Source: Glycomyces fuscus (GTDB lineage Bacteria; Actinomycetota; Actinomycetes; Streptosporangiales; Streptosporangiaceae). From it: a DNA stretch of 64,000 nt. Numbering within the stretch: position 1 is the first letter of the stretch; the number at the start of each line of letters is the position of its first letter. A model generated the notes under the pieces. That model searched no databases. It worked only from the letters and a program-made list of their open reading frames with translations, and was not told where the DNA came from. Positions 48,993-57,695 of this stretch are shown piece by piece. Both the position numbers and the translations under genes were made by a program. The DNA lies in contig NYMS01000006.1 of assembly GCA_002529455.1 (NCBI GenBank), positions 434,001 through 498,000 of the forward strand, given 5' to 3'.

Positions 48993-49958
48993 TCAGCGGG
49001 GCAGGGGCAGGGGCGACGTGGGGATCCTGACCACCGGCTGGTACCGCTTGGTCCGGGCGGCGATGGCCTCCTGGCCGACGTCGGGGTAGTCGGTGATGAA
49101 CCCGTCGACCTTCCAGCCCAGGACGGTGTCCATCCGGGACCGCTCGTTGATGGTGTAGGGCATGATCTCCATCCCCGCCTCGTGGACCCGTCTCACGTAG
49201 GCGGCGTCGATGGTGGTGTGGTTGGGGTTGATCATCTGCGCCCAGTCGAACTCGGCGATGCGGCTCTCGGGGACCCGCCCGAGCAGGGCGTGCGGCACGG
49301 ACGGGAGGAGGTCCCTGGAGCGGCGCACCGACTCCCAGTCGAAGCTCTGCACGACGAGGCGTCGGGGCTCTCCGGACGGGTTGGGCTCCAGCCAGGTCCC
49401 GCGCTCGGTCAGCTCGTCGGTGATCTCCTGCTCGATGCCGGGATAGAGCTCGGGCTTCTTGAGCTCCAGGAAGAGGTTGAGGTCCAGCTCCTCCATGCGG
49501 TCGAGCGCCTCCGCGAAGGTGGGGACGGCCTCTCCGTCGAAGGAGGAGTCGAACCACGCCCCGGCGTCGAGCCTGCGGATCTCCTCCATGGTGAAGTCGC
49601 GGACGTCGTAGGAACCGCGGTCGGGGAAGACCTCCTCGACGTCGGTGGTGCGTTCGAGGGTGGTGTCGTGCATGAGGACGAGGACGTCGTCCTCGGTGCG
49701 CTGGACGTCGACCTCCACGGTCTCGGCTCCGAGCCGGTCGGCGGCGTCGAGGGCCGCCAGGGTGTTCTCGGGTGCGTGACCGGAGGCTCCGCGGTGGGAG
49801 ACGGCGATCAGCGGGCGTTCGGATGTCGTGTGCTCGTTGGCTGCGGGTCTGGGGACCCCCGACCACCGGGGGTCGGCGTCCTGTATCGCGGACGATGCGC
49901 TCGCGCTGGTGACGACGAAGAAAGATACGGCTGCGACGACGATTCCGATGCGCTGCAC
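48993..49958 (-). CDS. Secreted glycerophosphodiester phosphodiesterase
   Basis: 321-residue extracellular GDPD-family enzyme that splits glycerophosphodiesters to glycerol-3-phosphate and an alcohol. An N-terminal signal peptide (~1-25, QRIGIVVAAVSFFVVTSASA) precedes the barrel. Catalytic residues are evident in AVSHRGASGHAPENT (two His), TVEVDVQRTEDDVLVLMHD (Glu, Asp, His) and LNLFLELKKPELY (Glu). Start GTG 49958 follows GGGAGG by four bases, so the upstream TTG at 49970 is unlikely. Divergent from the acidic secreted protein. Confidence 0.93.
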   Translation of the reverse strand: MQRIGIVVAAVSFFVVTSASASSAIQDADPRWSGVPRPAANEHTTSERPLIAVSHRGASGHAPENTLAALDAADRLGAETVEVDVQRTEDDVLVLMHDTTLERTTDVEEVFPDRGSYDVRDFTMEEIRRLDAGAWFDSSFDGEAVPTFAEALDRMEELDLNLFLELKKPELYPGIEQEITDELTERGTWLEPNPSGEPRRLVVQSFDWESVRRSRDLLPSVPHALLGRVPESRIAEFDWAQMINPNHTTIDAAYVRRVHEAGMEIMPYTINERSRMDTVLGWKVDGFITDYPDVGQEAIAARTKRYQPVVRIPTSPLPLPR

Positions 49959-50138
49959 CGGACCTCCCAAGTGCGCGTGAACTTGCCGGCTGCTTCCTCA
50001 GGTTGGGTGCGGATGGTGACCCTGCGGTTACCGCCTGCGGAGCAGCCGGTGATCCGCCGCCCATCATCTGGTGATGTGTCCGACAGTTCGATGACATTCT
50101 CACTTAATGCATCCATTTGGTCACTTCATGTACGGTTT

Positions 50139-50166
50139 TTGACCCCCGGGCCCATGGGTTATTACT
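50139..50166 (+). promoter_or_regulatory. Candidate promoter of the secreted acidic protein
   Basis: TTGACC (50139-50144) and ATTACT (50161-50166) with a 16-base spacer, 47 bases before the ATG. Upstream, GGTGACC-N4-GGTTACC near 50014-50031 is a nearly perfect dyad that could be an operator for either divergent gene. Confidence 0.45.
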
Positions 50167-50213
50167 CAGAGGCTGCGAACATCACTAGGAGTAGTCGATG
50201 GGAAGGAACACTC

Positions 50214-51743
50214 ATGCGCAAGCACCACAAGAGGTGGGTCGCGCTGCTCGGCGCCGCCGCGATCGCGTCGTCGGGACTGGTCGGTCTCCCCGGGGCGGTG
50301 GCGGCCGACGAGAAGGACATGCGGACGCTGACCTGGCCGGAGATCAGCCAGGGCGTCTCCTCGTACGGCCTGGACGGTTACGAGATCGGTTATCTGCCCG
50401 CGGAGCTGGAACGCCACGGGGTCCACGCCTCGACCACGACCGACCGGCTGGGCAACACGCAGTCGCAGCTGTCGTGGATGCGCGGTCCCGACCAGTTGCT
50501 CGGCAGGGTCTCGATCCTGCGTTCGGACAGCTTCCAGCAGCTCGACGACCTGCGCGAGCGCCGGTACGGCCACCTCCCCGAGAGGACGCTGGAGCGCCTG
50601 GACTCGGGCGAGGCCCTGCGCAGCGAGGCCTACCTGTCGCCGGAGACCGGCGACCTGTTCTGGCTCGACGAGCCGGGTGTGGCCGTGTCCCTGTACCTCC
50701 AGCCGGACAAGTGGGGCAGCGGTGAACTGGTCAGGATGGCGGAGTCGCTGACCAGGAAGGAGGAGCCCCCCGGGGAGGGGACGGAGGAGCCGTCCCCGGA
50801 GGAGCCGGCGGCCGGGGAACCCGCGCAGGAGGAGCAGGCCCCGGAGGAGCCCGCGGCCGGGGAACCCGCGCAGGAGGGGGCCGGCGGGGAGGCGGGTGCC
50901 GCGGAGGAGAACGGCGGTTCCGCCGAGGAGTCCGGCGGTGCGCCGGGCGGGGAGTCCGGCACCGGGACGGCCCAGGAGGAGCCCGCCGCGGAGGGCGGGA
51001 GCGCGCAGGAACCCGCCGGGGCCCCGGGCGGGGGGGAGTCCTCCGCGGACGGGGTCGCCGACGGGACCCCGGCGGGCACCTCCCCCGTCGGACGGCCCGA
51101 GACTCCGGCGACCCCCGAGGCCCCCGGATCCTCCGAGACCTCACAGACCCCTGAGACCCCGTCCGAACAGGACGGGGAGGCCACGCAGGAGCAGCCCGCC
51201 GCCGAGGAGGGCGCCCAGGACGCACCGGCGGACGCCGGGGGTGCCTCGGGCTCCGAGCGGCCCGAGGCGGCCAGGGTCCGGATGGCCAAGGAGTGCGTCG
51301 TCAGCCGGTTCGTGAGCTCCGGGACCGGTGGGACCCGCCTGGGCGAGATGACCCCGGCCAGCGCGGAGTTCGTCGAGCGGGCCACGACCGCGGGGCGGCT
51401 CGGCGACGGGGACCTCGACCGCCTGCTGGCCACCTTCTGGTACTACGGCGACGAGGGCGTCAAGACCGGCGCCGTCGAGCACTGCGCCGACGACGTCGAG
51501 CTGTCACGCACCGAGCTGGAGGAGATCATCTTCGGTCTCGGCGGGATCATCGCCGAACTCGTGGAGGAGGCCGAGAAGCACGACGCCGCGCACGAGGAGA
51601 ACGTGGCGCGCACGGTGGAGGAGGTGAACGCCGCCCTGCCCGTGGAGGTGGACCCCACCGTGGCCCTGGAGCCGATCGGCGCCCAGGAGTGGGCCGAGCT
51701 GACGGACTCCCTGCCGTGGAGCTTCCCGACCGGGACCTCCTGA
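50214..51743 (+). CDS. Secreted protein with long acidic Pro/Glu/Ala/Gly-rich linker, function unknown
   Basis: 509 residues, not recognised. A signal peptide (~1-30: basic KHHKRW then a hydrophobic core ending AVAADEK) is followed by a folded-looking domain (~35-180), a ~200-residue low-complexity linker rich in Glu, Pro, Ala and Gly (~180-365) with a recent 15-residue duplication, and a C-terminal domain (~365-509) with two Cys (MAKECVVSRF and VEHCADDVEL) that could form a disulfide. The plan is that of a wall-spanning or adhesive exported protein. ATG 50214 has GGAAGGA upstream. No sortase motif is seen. Confidence 0.8.
   Translation: MRKHHKRWVALLGAAAIASSGLVGLPGAVAADEKDMRTLTWPEISQGVSSYGLDGYEIGYLPAELERHGVHASTTTDRLGNTQSQLSWMRGPDQLLGRVSILRSDSFQQLDDLRERRYGHLPERTLERLDSGEALRSEAYLSPETGDLFWLDEPGVAVSLYLQPDKWGSGELVRMAESLTRKEEPPGEGTEEPSPEEPAAGEPAQEEQAPEEPAAGEPAQEGAGGEAGAAEENGGSAEESGGAPGGESGTGTAQEEPAAEGGSAQEPAGAPGGGESSADGVADGTPAGTSPVGRPETPATPEAPGSSETSQTPETPSEQDGEATQEQPAAEEGAQDAPADAGGASGSERPEAARVRMAKECVVSRFVSSGTGGTRLGEMTPASAEFVERATTAGRLGDGDLDRLLATFWYYGDEGVKTGAVEHCADDVELSRTELEEIIFGLGGIIAELVEEAEKHDAAHEENVARTVEEVNAALPVEVDPTVALEPIGAQEWAELTDSLPWSFPTGTS
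50796..50876. repeat. Tandem duplication inside the acidic linker
   Basis: A 45-base unit at 50796-50840 is repeated almost exactly from 50841 (units encode PEEPAAGEPAQEEQA and PEEPAAGEPAQEG). The copies differ at very few bases, so the duplication is recent. Confidence 0.8.
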
Positions 51744-51828
51744 GCACCGCGCCCTCCGGCCGCGCAACGGCGGCGGCCCGAGGGCGGCACGGTGCGGGCG
51801 GGCCCTGAGGCCCCCTGCATCCCGTCGG

Positions 51829-51860
51829 CCCGGGGCCGGGCGCACGCGCCCGGCCCCGGG
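51829..51860 (+). terminator. Hairpin terminator
   Basis: 15-bp perfect stem (CCCGGGGCCGGGCGC / GCGCCCGGCCCCGGG) followed by TTCTCC, 85 bases after the stop. Confidence 0.65.
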
Positions 51861-52097
51861 TTCTCCCTGTGGACGCCCCCGCGCGGCCCCGGGCAGGCAC
51901 CCCTCCCGTGGGCCACCCGGTACGGCGGCCCCCTCCCCGAGAACAGGCACCCGCCCCGCGGACGGCCCGCACGGCCCCTCCCCGCGGCCCGTGCGCCGTC
52001 CCGCGCACGACCCCCTACGGCCCCCTCCCCCGCAACCCCGACATCGGCCCATTCGTGGGGACAACCGATGATGTACCGTCGCCTCAGGCCCGCGTCC

Positions 52098-52115
52098 GGG
52101 TGACCACGGTCACCC
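52098..52115. promoter_or_regulatory. 18-bp palindrome, candidate operator
   Basis: GGGTGACC-AC-GGTCACCC, perfect 8-bp arms, about 90 bases before the gamma-glutamyltransferase start and just downstream of a possible -10. Confidence 0.45.
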
Positions 52116-52206
52116 CCGGTCTCCGCGTCCCCCACCGGGGACGGGCCCGGCCCGGACCGCGGCGGCGACCCCGCCGCCCCCCGCTCCCTGAGGAGGACCC
52201 GCTCAG

Positions 52207-54012
52207 ATGCCCCCCGGTTTCACCACCCGCCCCCAGCTCCGCGGTGACTTCGGCATGGTCGCCTCCACCCACTGGCTGGCCAGCGCGACGGGCATGTCCC
52301 TGCTCGAACGCGGCGGCAACGCCTTCGACGCCGCCGTCGGCGCGGGGTTCACCCTCCAGGTGGTCGAGCCCCACCTCAACGGCCCCGGCGGCGAGGTCCC
52401 CGTCGTCTTCCAGGCGGCCGGAGGCTCCCCCCGCGTCCTGTGCGGCCAGGGCGTCTCCCCCGCGGCGGCGACCATCGAGGCCTTCGCGGGCATGGACCGC
52501 ATCCCCGGCAGCGGCGTGCTCGCCGCCACCGTCCCCGGCTCCTTCGACGCCTGGATGACGCTGCTGCGCGACCACGGCACCATGACCGTCCGCGACGTGC
52601 TCGACCACGCCATCGGACTGGCCGAGCGCGGCTACCCCGTCCTGGACCGCATCGCCGCCGCCGTCGAGGCCCTCGCTCCCGTCTTCTCCCGGTACTGGGC
52701 CGGTTCCGCCGCCGTCTACCTCCCGCACGGCACCGCGCCCCGCCCCGGCTCCCGGCTGCGCAACCCCGCCCTGGCCGCCGCCTACCGGCGGATCGTCGCC
52801 GAGGCCGAGAGCGCCGGAGGCGACCGCGAGGCGCAGATCGAGGCGGCCCGGCGGTCCTGGTCGCAGGGCTTCGTCGCGGAGGCGGTCGGGGACTTCCTGT
52901 CCTCCCCCGTCCCCAGCGGCACGGGCGAGCCCCAGCGGGCCCTGCTCACCCCGCAGGACATGGCCGACTGGAGCGCCTCCTACGAGGAGCCCGCCAGCGT
53001 GACCCACGGTGCCCACACCGTGCACAAGACCGGCCCGTGGGGGCAGGGGCCCGTCATGCTCCAGCAGCTGCGCCTCGCCGAGGCCCTGGGCACCGGTCAC
53101 GACGTGCTCGACGGGGTCAGCGCCGACTTCGTGCACGGGGTGACCGAGGCGGCCAAGCTCGCCTTCGCCGACCGCGAGGCCTGGTACGGAGACCCCGGGT
53201 TCGTGGACGTCCCCCTCCAGGAGCTGCTGGGCGCCGACTACGCCGCCCGCCGCGCGGCACTGGTCGACGGGGACCGCGCCAGCATGGAGCAGCGCCCCGG
53301 CACCGTGGACGCCCGCACGCCCTTCGAACCGCCGCTGTACGTGCCGGGCCACACTCCCGAGGACCGCACCACGGGCGAGCCCACGGTACGCGAGGACGCC
53401 GTCTCCAACCCCGCCGACCTGCGCGGGGACACCTGCCACGTGGACGTCGTGGACGCGTGGGGCAACATGGTCTCGGCCACGCCCAGCGGCGGCTGGCTCA
53501 GCAGCTCCCCGGTCATCCCGGCCCTGGGCTTCCCGCTGGGCACCCGGGCGCAGATGTTCTGGCTCGACCCGGCCTCCCCCAACGCCCTGGCTCCCCGCAA
53601 GCGCCCCCGCACCACCCTGTCCCCCACCCTGGTCACCCGGGAGGACGGCCGGGCCGTGCTGGCGATCGGCACCCCGGGCGGCGACCAGCAGGACCAGTGG
53701 ACGTTCACCGCCCTGCTGCGGATCCTCAACGGGGTGGAGGACCTCCAGGAGGCCCTGGACACCCCGATGTTCCACACCACCGCCTTCCCCAGCTCCTTCC
53801 ACCCCCGTGAGACGGTCCCGGGCGAACTGGTCGTGGAGCCGGGCGTGGGCGCGGAGGTCCTCGACGAGCTGCGCGGGCGCGGGCACCGGGTGCGGGTCGC
53901 CCAGGAGTGGACGCTGGGGCGCCTGGCCGCCGTGGCCCGCGATCCGGAGACCGGCGAGCTGCGCGCCGCCGCCGACGCGCGGGGCTCCCAGGGGTACGCG
54001 GTGGGCCGCTGA
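52207..54012 (+). CDS. ggt: Gamma-glutamyltransferase-like Ntn hydrolase
   Basis: 601-residue protein of the GGT family, made as a precursor that cleaves itself. The large-subunit start (GNAFDAAVGAGFTLQVVEPH with the conserved Gly-Gly segment) and the predicted self-cleavage site DTCHVDVVDAWGNMVS (Thr ~415 as new N-terminal nucleophile; Asp and Asn later) are clear; TLSPTLVTREDGRAVLAIG (read as TLSPTLV and AIGTPGGD) follows. GGT acts on glutathione or other gamma-glutamyl peptides. No obvious signal peptide, so it may be cytosolic, unlike many relatives. AGGAGG precedes ATG 52207. Confidence 0.87.
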   Translation: MPPGFTTRPQLRGDFGMVASTHWLASATGMSLLERGGNAFDAAVGAGFTLQVVEPHLNGPGGEVPVVFQAAGGSPRVLCGQGVSPAAATIEAFAGMDRIPGSGVLAATVPGSFDAWMTLLRDHGTMTVRDVLDHAIGLAERGYPVLDRIAAAVEALAPVFSRYWAGSAAVYLPHGTAPRPGSRLRNPALAAAYRRIVAEAESAGGDREAQIEAARRSWSQGFVAEAVGDFLSSPVPSGTGEPQRALLTPQDMADWSASYEEPASVTHGAHTVHKTGPWGQGPVMLQQLRLAEALGTGHDVLDGVSADFVHGVTEAAKLAFADREAWYGDPGFVDVPLQELLGADYAARRAALVDGDRASMEQRPGTVDARTPFEPPLYVPGHTPEDRTTGEPTVREDAVSNPADLRGDTCHVDVVDAWGNMVSATPSGGWLSSSPVIPALGFPLGTRAQMFWLDPASPNALAPRKRPRTTLSPTLVTREDGRAVLAIGTPGGDQQDQWTFTALLRILNGVEDLQEALDTPMFHTTAFPSSFHPRETVPGELVVEPGVGAEVLDELRGRGHRVRVAQEWTLGRLAAVARDPETGELRAAADARGSQGYAVGR

Positions 54013-54131
54013 ACCGGCTCTGAACTGCACCGGGCCGGAGGAAGACGAAACGGCGAGGAACGCGCCGCGGCGCTGGGCGGGATGGTCGGCGGGCGGGGAT
54101 TGACAGCGCTTACCTGCCTTGATCTGGGCTC

Positions 54132-54160
54132 TTGCCAAATCGAGCGGTCACTGCTTATGT
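54132..54160 (+). promoter_or_regulatory. Orphan promoter candidate
   Basis: TTGCCA-N17-TTATGT, ideal spacing, with a second TTGACA 30 bases upstream. No protein gene follows before the terminator at 54335. Confidence 0.45.
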
Positions 54161-54334
54161 AGACCCTGTGCGACGGCACTCCGGGGCAGCTCCCGAACGC
54201 GTTCCGTCAGAACTCAATACCACCGCATCAGGGCTCGTGCGCTGTCTCCCCCTCCCTCAGTGACGGCCCTGTTCCCCCTCCTGACCGAAGCCTGCCTTCC
54301 CCTCCCGGCTGGGTTTTTCGGACAAGGAGAAACG

Positions 54335-54377
54335 GGCGGGCCGTGGAGCCACCGACGCGGTGGCTCCACGGCCCGCC
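54335..54377. terminator. Strong bidirectional terminator
   Basis: Perfect 20-bp stem (5' arm GGCGGGCCGTGGAGCCACCG) with a 3-base loop, between convergent genes; preceded by GGAGAAAC. Confidence 0.8.
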
Positions 54378-54543
54378 TCGTGTTCACGGCCGGACCGCAC
54401 GGCCGGCGCCGTCTCCCTCCCGCCCGGATCCGGTGGCCGGCCGGGGACCGCCGCCGGTCCGGTCGTCCTCCGCGCACGGGCGCCGAGGACGCGGTGCCCC
54501 GCCCGGCGGAAGCGCCGGACGGGGCCGCGGAGCGGGCACGGGG

Positions 54544-55710
54544 TCAGGTGTTGACGCGCACGGCCCCGGCGTAGTTGGCGGTGCGCACCTCGGTGACGTG
54601 CACGTCCAGTCCGGTGCGCGGCGCCTCCAGCATCATGCCCTCGCCCAGGTAGATGGCCACGTGCGAGATGTAGTCGGGCGCGGTGGGGTCCGTGCGCCAG
54701 AACAGCAGGTCGCCGCGCTGGAGGTCGTCGAACTCCACGCGCTGTCCCGCGTTCCACTGGTCGTGGGTCACCCGCGGGATGGACACGCCCGCCTCGGCGA
54801 AGGCCCACTGGAGCAGGCCCGAGCAGTCGAATCCGACGCCCGGGGTGGTGCCTCCCCAGACGTAGGGGACGCCCAGCTGGCTCTCGGCGTTGGCGATGAC
54901 CTGCTCGATGACCGAGGGGGCCACGGCCTCGCCCTCGACGAGCGGCTCGGGCGAGTCGGTCACGAGCTGGAGGGAGACGTCCTCGCCGAGGGCCTCGCCC
55001 AGGGCCTCGTGCAGCTCGGCCAGGTCGGCCTCGGGTGCCGAGACCACCAGGGCGTTGCCCCTGGGCATGCCCAGCTCGGCGGCGCGCTCGCGGGAGACCA
55101 GCGCGTCGATCCCGGCGATACCGGAGGTGGCGTGCGTCCACACCTCCAGCGGGACCTCCCCGCGCCCGCCCGCGACGGTGACCTCGCTGCCGACCTCCAG
55201 GCCGCGCTCGGTGCCGGCGTCGTTGGACAGGGCGATGTGGCCCTCGGCGACGCCCTGCCAGATCTCGTCGGACTCGGCGGAGGGCTCGGGGGCGTGGTTG
55301 CGGAAGCTGGAGGGGCTGACGCCGAGCACCGAGGTGGGTTCGCCCTCGATCTCGACACGGGCGGCGTCCACGGTCAGGACGCTCTCGACGCCCTCGATCC
55401 CGCGGACCGCCTCGACGGCCTCGCGCGGCAGGGTGCGGGGGGCGACCGCGAAGTACTCGGTGCTGCGGGCCTCGCGGAAGGGAGCGACGTGGGCGTCGCG
55501 CCGCAGCCGGGAGTCGGAGACCTCGGGGGGCTGCTCGGACGCCTCCTGCCGGGGGCCGGTACCGCCGGAGGTTCCGGAGGAGAGCTGTTCGCTGATGGGG
55601 GGACGGTCCTCGACCACCGGCTCCGCCCAGGCGGGGGTCGTCCCGAATGCGGTGAAGGCGACGGCGAATGCGGCCGTGGTTCCCGCACACGTTCTCAAGC
55701 GGCTCCGCAC
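54544..55710 (-). CDS. NlpC/P60 endopeptidase fused to a permease-ectodomain-like region
   Basis: 388-residue exported protein. Signal peptide ~1-29 (LRTCAGTTAAFAVAFTAFG then AWA cleavage). The middle (~80-260) reads like the extracytoplasmic domain of FtsX/MacB-type permeases: RTLPREAVEAVRGIEGVESV, GHIALSNDAGTERGLEVGSE and RERAAELGMPRGNALVV, but without their membrane spans. The C-terminal ~120 residues are NlpC/P60 with Cys ~294 in VGFDCSGLLQW, His ~350 in ISHVAIYLG and a third polar residue after. It should cut stem peptides in peptidoglycan. GTG 55710 follows GGTGAGA. The middle-domain similarity is by eye. Confidence 0.82.
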   Translation of the reverse strand: MRSRLRTCAGTTAAFAVAFTAFGTTPAWAEPVVEDRPPISEQLSSGTSGGTGPRQEASEQPPEVSDSRLRRDAHVAPFREARSTEYFAVAPRTLPREAVEAVRGIEGVESVLTVDAARVEIEGEPTSVLGVSPSSFRNHAPEPSAESDEIWQGVAEGHIALSNDAGTERGLEVGSEVTVAGGRGEVPLEVWTHATSGIAGIDALVSRERAAELGMPRGNALVVSAPEADLAELHEALGEALGEDVSLQLVTDSPEPLVEGEAVAPSVIEQVIANAESQLGVPYVWGGTTPGVGFDCSGLLQWAFAEAGVSIPRVTHDQWNAGQRVEFDDLQRGDLLFWRTDPTAPDYISHVAIYLGEGMMLEAPRTGLDVHVTEVRTANYAGAVRVNT

Positions 55711-55873
55711 GGGGGGATCTCACCTTTCTGTGAGCGAGCCGCCCGGGGAACGGGGGAACCCCTGCGGCGTACGGACTGTTGCTGGTTTCACACTTTCCGG
55801 ATCCAAGAATGGGCGTACCGGGACGAGTTTGCAAGAAGCCCACGCCGTCCGATACCGGACCGCCACCCGGTGC

Positions 55874-57541
55874 TCACCCGATGTTCCTGGTGACCACCGG
55901 GGCCAGCGGAAAACGCACCGGGGTGTCCCCGAAGAGGGTGGCCCGGGTCGTGGCCTCGGCCTCGGCCACCGCGCGCACCGCCTCCCCGGCCAGGTCGGCG
56001 GGCACGTGCAGCACGACCTCGTCGTGGACGAAGAAGACGATCCCCGCCCCCTCGGGCATGTCCGGCAGGCGCTGGCGCAGCGAGGCGAGCAGGACCAGGG
56101 CCCATTCGGCGGCGGTGGCCTGGACGACGAAGTTGCGGGTGAACCGGCCCTGGGCGCGGCGGCGGCGCTCTCCCCCGGGCCCGGAGACGGCGGCGGACCA
56201 CCCCGTGGGCGCGGGCGAGGTGCGCCCCAGCCAGGAGCGGACGATGCCCCCGCCCTCTCCGGTGCGCGCGGCCGAGTCCACGTACTCCAGGGCGCGCGGG
56301 TAGAGGCGGCGCATGGTGGCCAGCAGGGGCGCGGCGTCGCCGGAGGTCTGGCCGTACATGGCCGAGAGCATGCCGATCTTGGCGCGGTCGCGGTCGCCGC
56401 CCACGTGTACGGCCAGGCGCGCGTACAGGTCCTCCTCAGCCGCCGCGGCGGCCAGGGCGTCGTCGCCGGAGACGGCGGCGAGCACGCGGGGTTCGAGCTG
56501 CCCGGCGTCGGCCCGGACCAGGACCCAGCCGGGGTCGGCGCGGACCGCGCCGCGCAGGGACCTGGGGATCTGGAGGGCGCCGCCGCCCCGGGTGGCCCAG
56601 CGGCCCGACACCACGCCGCCGACCACGTAGTCGGGGTGGAAGCGCCCGAGGGTGCGGCCGTCCGGGCCGGTGCGCCTGCGCACCCAGGTGTCCAGCCACG
56701 TCCACCCGTTGGCGGAGTGCAGGCGGGAGAGCTCCTTGTAGCGCAGCAGGAGCGGGACGACGGGGTGGTCGACCCTCTCCAGGACCCAGGAGCGGGTGGA
56801 GTCGACGGGGTGGCCGACCCACGCCATGGCCCGCAGGACCTGCGCGGGAGAGTCGGGGTTGACCTCGCGGCCGACGGCCTCGCTGATGCGGGCGGCGAGG
56901 TCGGCCAGGACGGGCGGGCGCTGTCCGGACGGGGGCCGGGGACCGAGGAGCCCGGTGAGGATCTCGTCGTGGACGTCGGGCCGCCAGGGCAGGCCGTCGT
57001 GGCTCATCTCCGCGGCGGCCAGGCCCCCCGCCGACTCCACGGCGGCGAGCAGGCGCATGCGGCCGGGGTCGGGAAGCTCCGCGAGGCGCCGCAGCTGGTC
57101 GGAGTGGACCTCGACCAGGGCGGCGAGGCGGTCGGTGCCCGGGGGCAGGGTGGAGCGGTCGGCCTCGAAGAGCGCGGGCTGGGAGTGGGTGGTGCCCTCC
57201 CCGAGGGGGCGCACGGGGTCCTCGGGGACGGGCAGCCGGTGCAGGCGGGCCCAGGCGGCGCCCAGGGAGGAGGCCTCGCCGTGGCGGGCGTGGTAGCCCA
57301 GGAGCAGGGCCTCGGTGAGCGCGGCGTCGTGGCAGCGCGAGACCCGCACCCCGGCGCGGACGAGGTCGGGGTAGACGTCCTCGCCGGCCGACCACACCCA
57401 GCGGGGCGGTTCGGGGCGGGCGCGCTCGGCCTCGCGTACGGCGGCGGCGAGGTCGCCGACGCGGCGGATCGGGCCGGGGGCCTCGTCCAGTTCCTGGAGC
57501 CACCCGCCGCCCTCGCCGTCGGCGACCACCGCGATCCGCAT
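55874..57541 (-). CDS. Stand-alone PolA-type DNA polymerase (exonuclease domain degenerate)
   Basis: 555-residue family A polymerase of the actinobacterial group annotated as bifunctional 3'-5' exonuclease/DNA polymerase. No 5'-nuclease domain. The first ~170 residues lie where the proofreading domain should be, but I find no clear Asp-x-Glu metal site. Polymerase motif A is VRADAGQLEPRVLAA (~350), motif B DRDRAKIGMLSAMYGQTSGD (~408-427), and motif C VFFVHDEVVLHVP (~500). Motif A lacks the usual Ser-Gln-Ile-Glu-Leu order only slightly. Likely a secondary repair polymerase, distinct from the housekeeping PolA. ATG 57541. Confidence 0.85.
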   Translation of the reverse strand: MRIAVVADGEGGGWLQELDEAPGPIRRVGDLAAAVREAERARPEPPRWVWSAGEDVYPDLVRAGVRVSRCHDAALTEALLLGYHARHGEASSLGAAWARLHRLPVPEDPVRPLGEGTTHSQPALFEADRSTLPPGTDRLAALVEVHSDQLRRLAELPDPGRMRLLAAVESAGGLAAAEMSHDGLPWRPDVHDEILTGLLGPRPPSGQRPPVLADLAARISEAVGREVNPDSPAQVLRAMAWVGHPVDSTRSWVLERVDHPVVPLLLRYKELSRLHSANGWTWLDTWVRRRTGPDGRTLGRFHPDYVVGGVVSGRWATRGGGALQIPRSLRGAVRADPGWVLVRADAGQLEPRVLAAVSGDDALAAAAAEEDLYARLAVHVGGDRDRAKIGMLSAMYGQTSGDAAPLLATMRRLYPRALEYVDSAARTGEGGGIVRSWLGRTSPAPTGWSAAVSGPGGERRRRAQGRFTRNFVVQATAAEWALVLLASLRQRLPDMPEGAGIVFFVHDEVVLHVPADLAGEAVRAVAEAEATTRATLFGDTPVRFPLAPVVTRNIG

Positions 57542-57695
57542 TCCTCCCAGTGTGTCCCCTTCCTCCGACAGACGGGCGCGCCACGCGGGAGGCCGGGGCG
57601 CCGGAGCTCCCGGCCGCCGTCACGGGTGGGGGCGGACACCCTGGTTCCGCCGTCCGGGCCCCGCCCTCCGGGGCCGGCGGTGGGCCGCCGCGGCG

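Larger units (their letters stand above)
51744..52206. other. Intergenic region before gamma-glutamyltransferase
   Basis: This 463-base gap holds a terminator for the acidic protein (51829-51860), long GC-rich sequence without a gene, a possible -10 (TACCGT, near 52075) and an 18-base palindrome at 52098-52115. Confidence 0.5.
54013..54543. other. Gene-free region with promoter and strong terminator
   Basis: This 531-base gap lies between convergent genes. Its left part (54090-54320) is lower in GC than its surroundings and carries rightward promoter-like hexamers (TTGACA at 54100-54105; TTGCCA at 54132-54137 with TTATGT at 54155-54160). No ORF follows them; a T-run (GGGTTTTT) occurs near 54310 and the 20-bp hairpin at 54335-54377. 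An RNA gene is possible but no family was recognised. Confidence 0.55.

Noticed and set aside
55711-55873. c-di-AMP (ydaO-type) riboswitch before the NlpC/P60 gene
   Set aside because: Common before actinobacterial wall hydrolases, but the conserved GGGGTGAATC-like and closing segments are missing; only loose GC hairpins.
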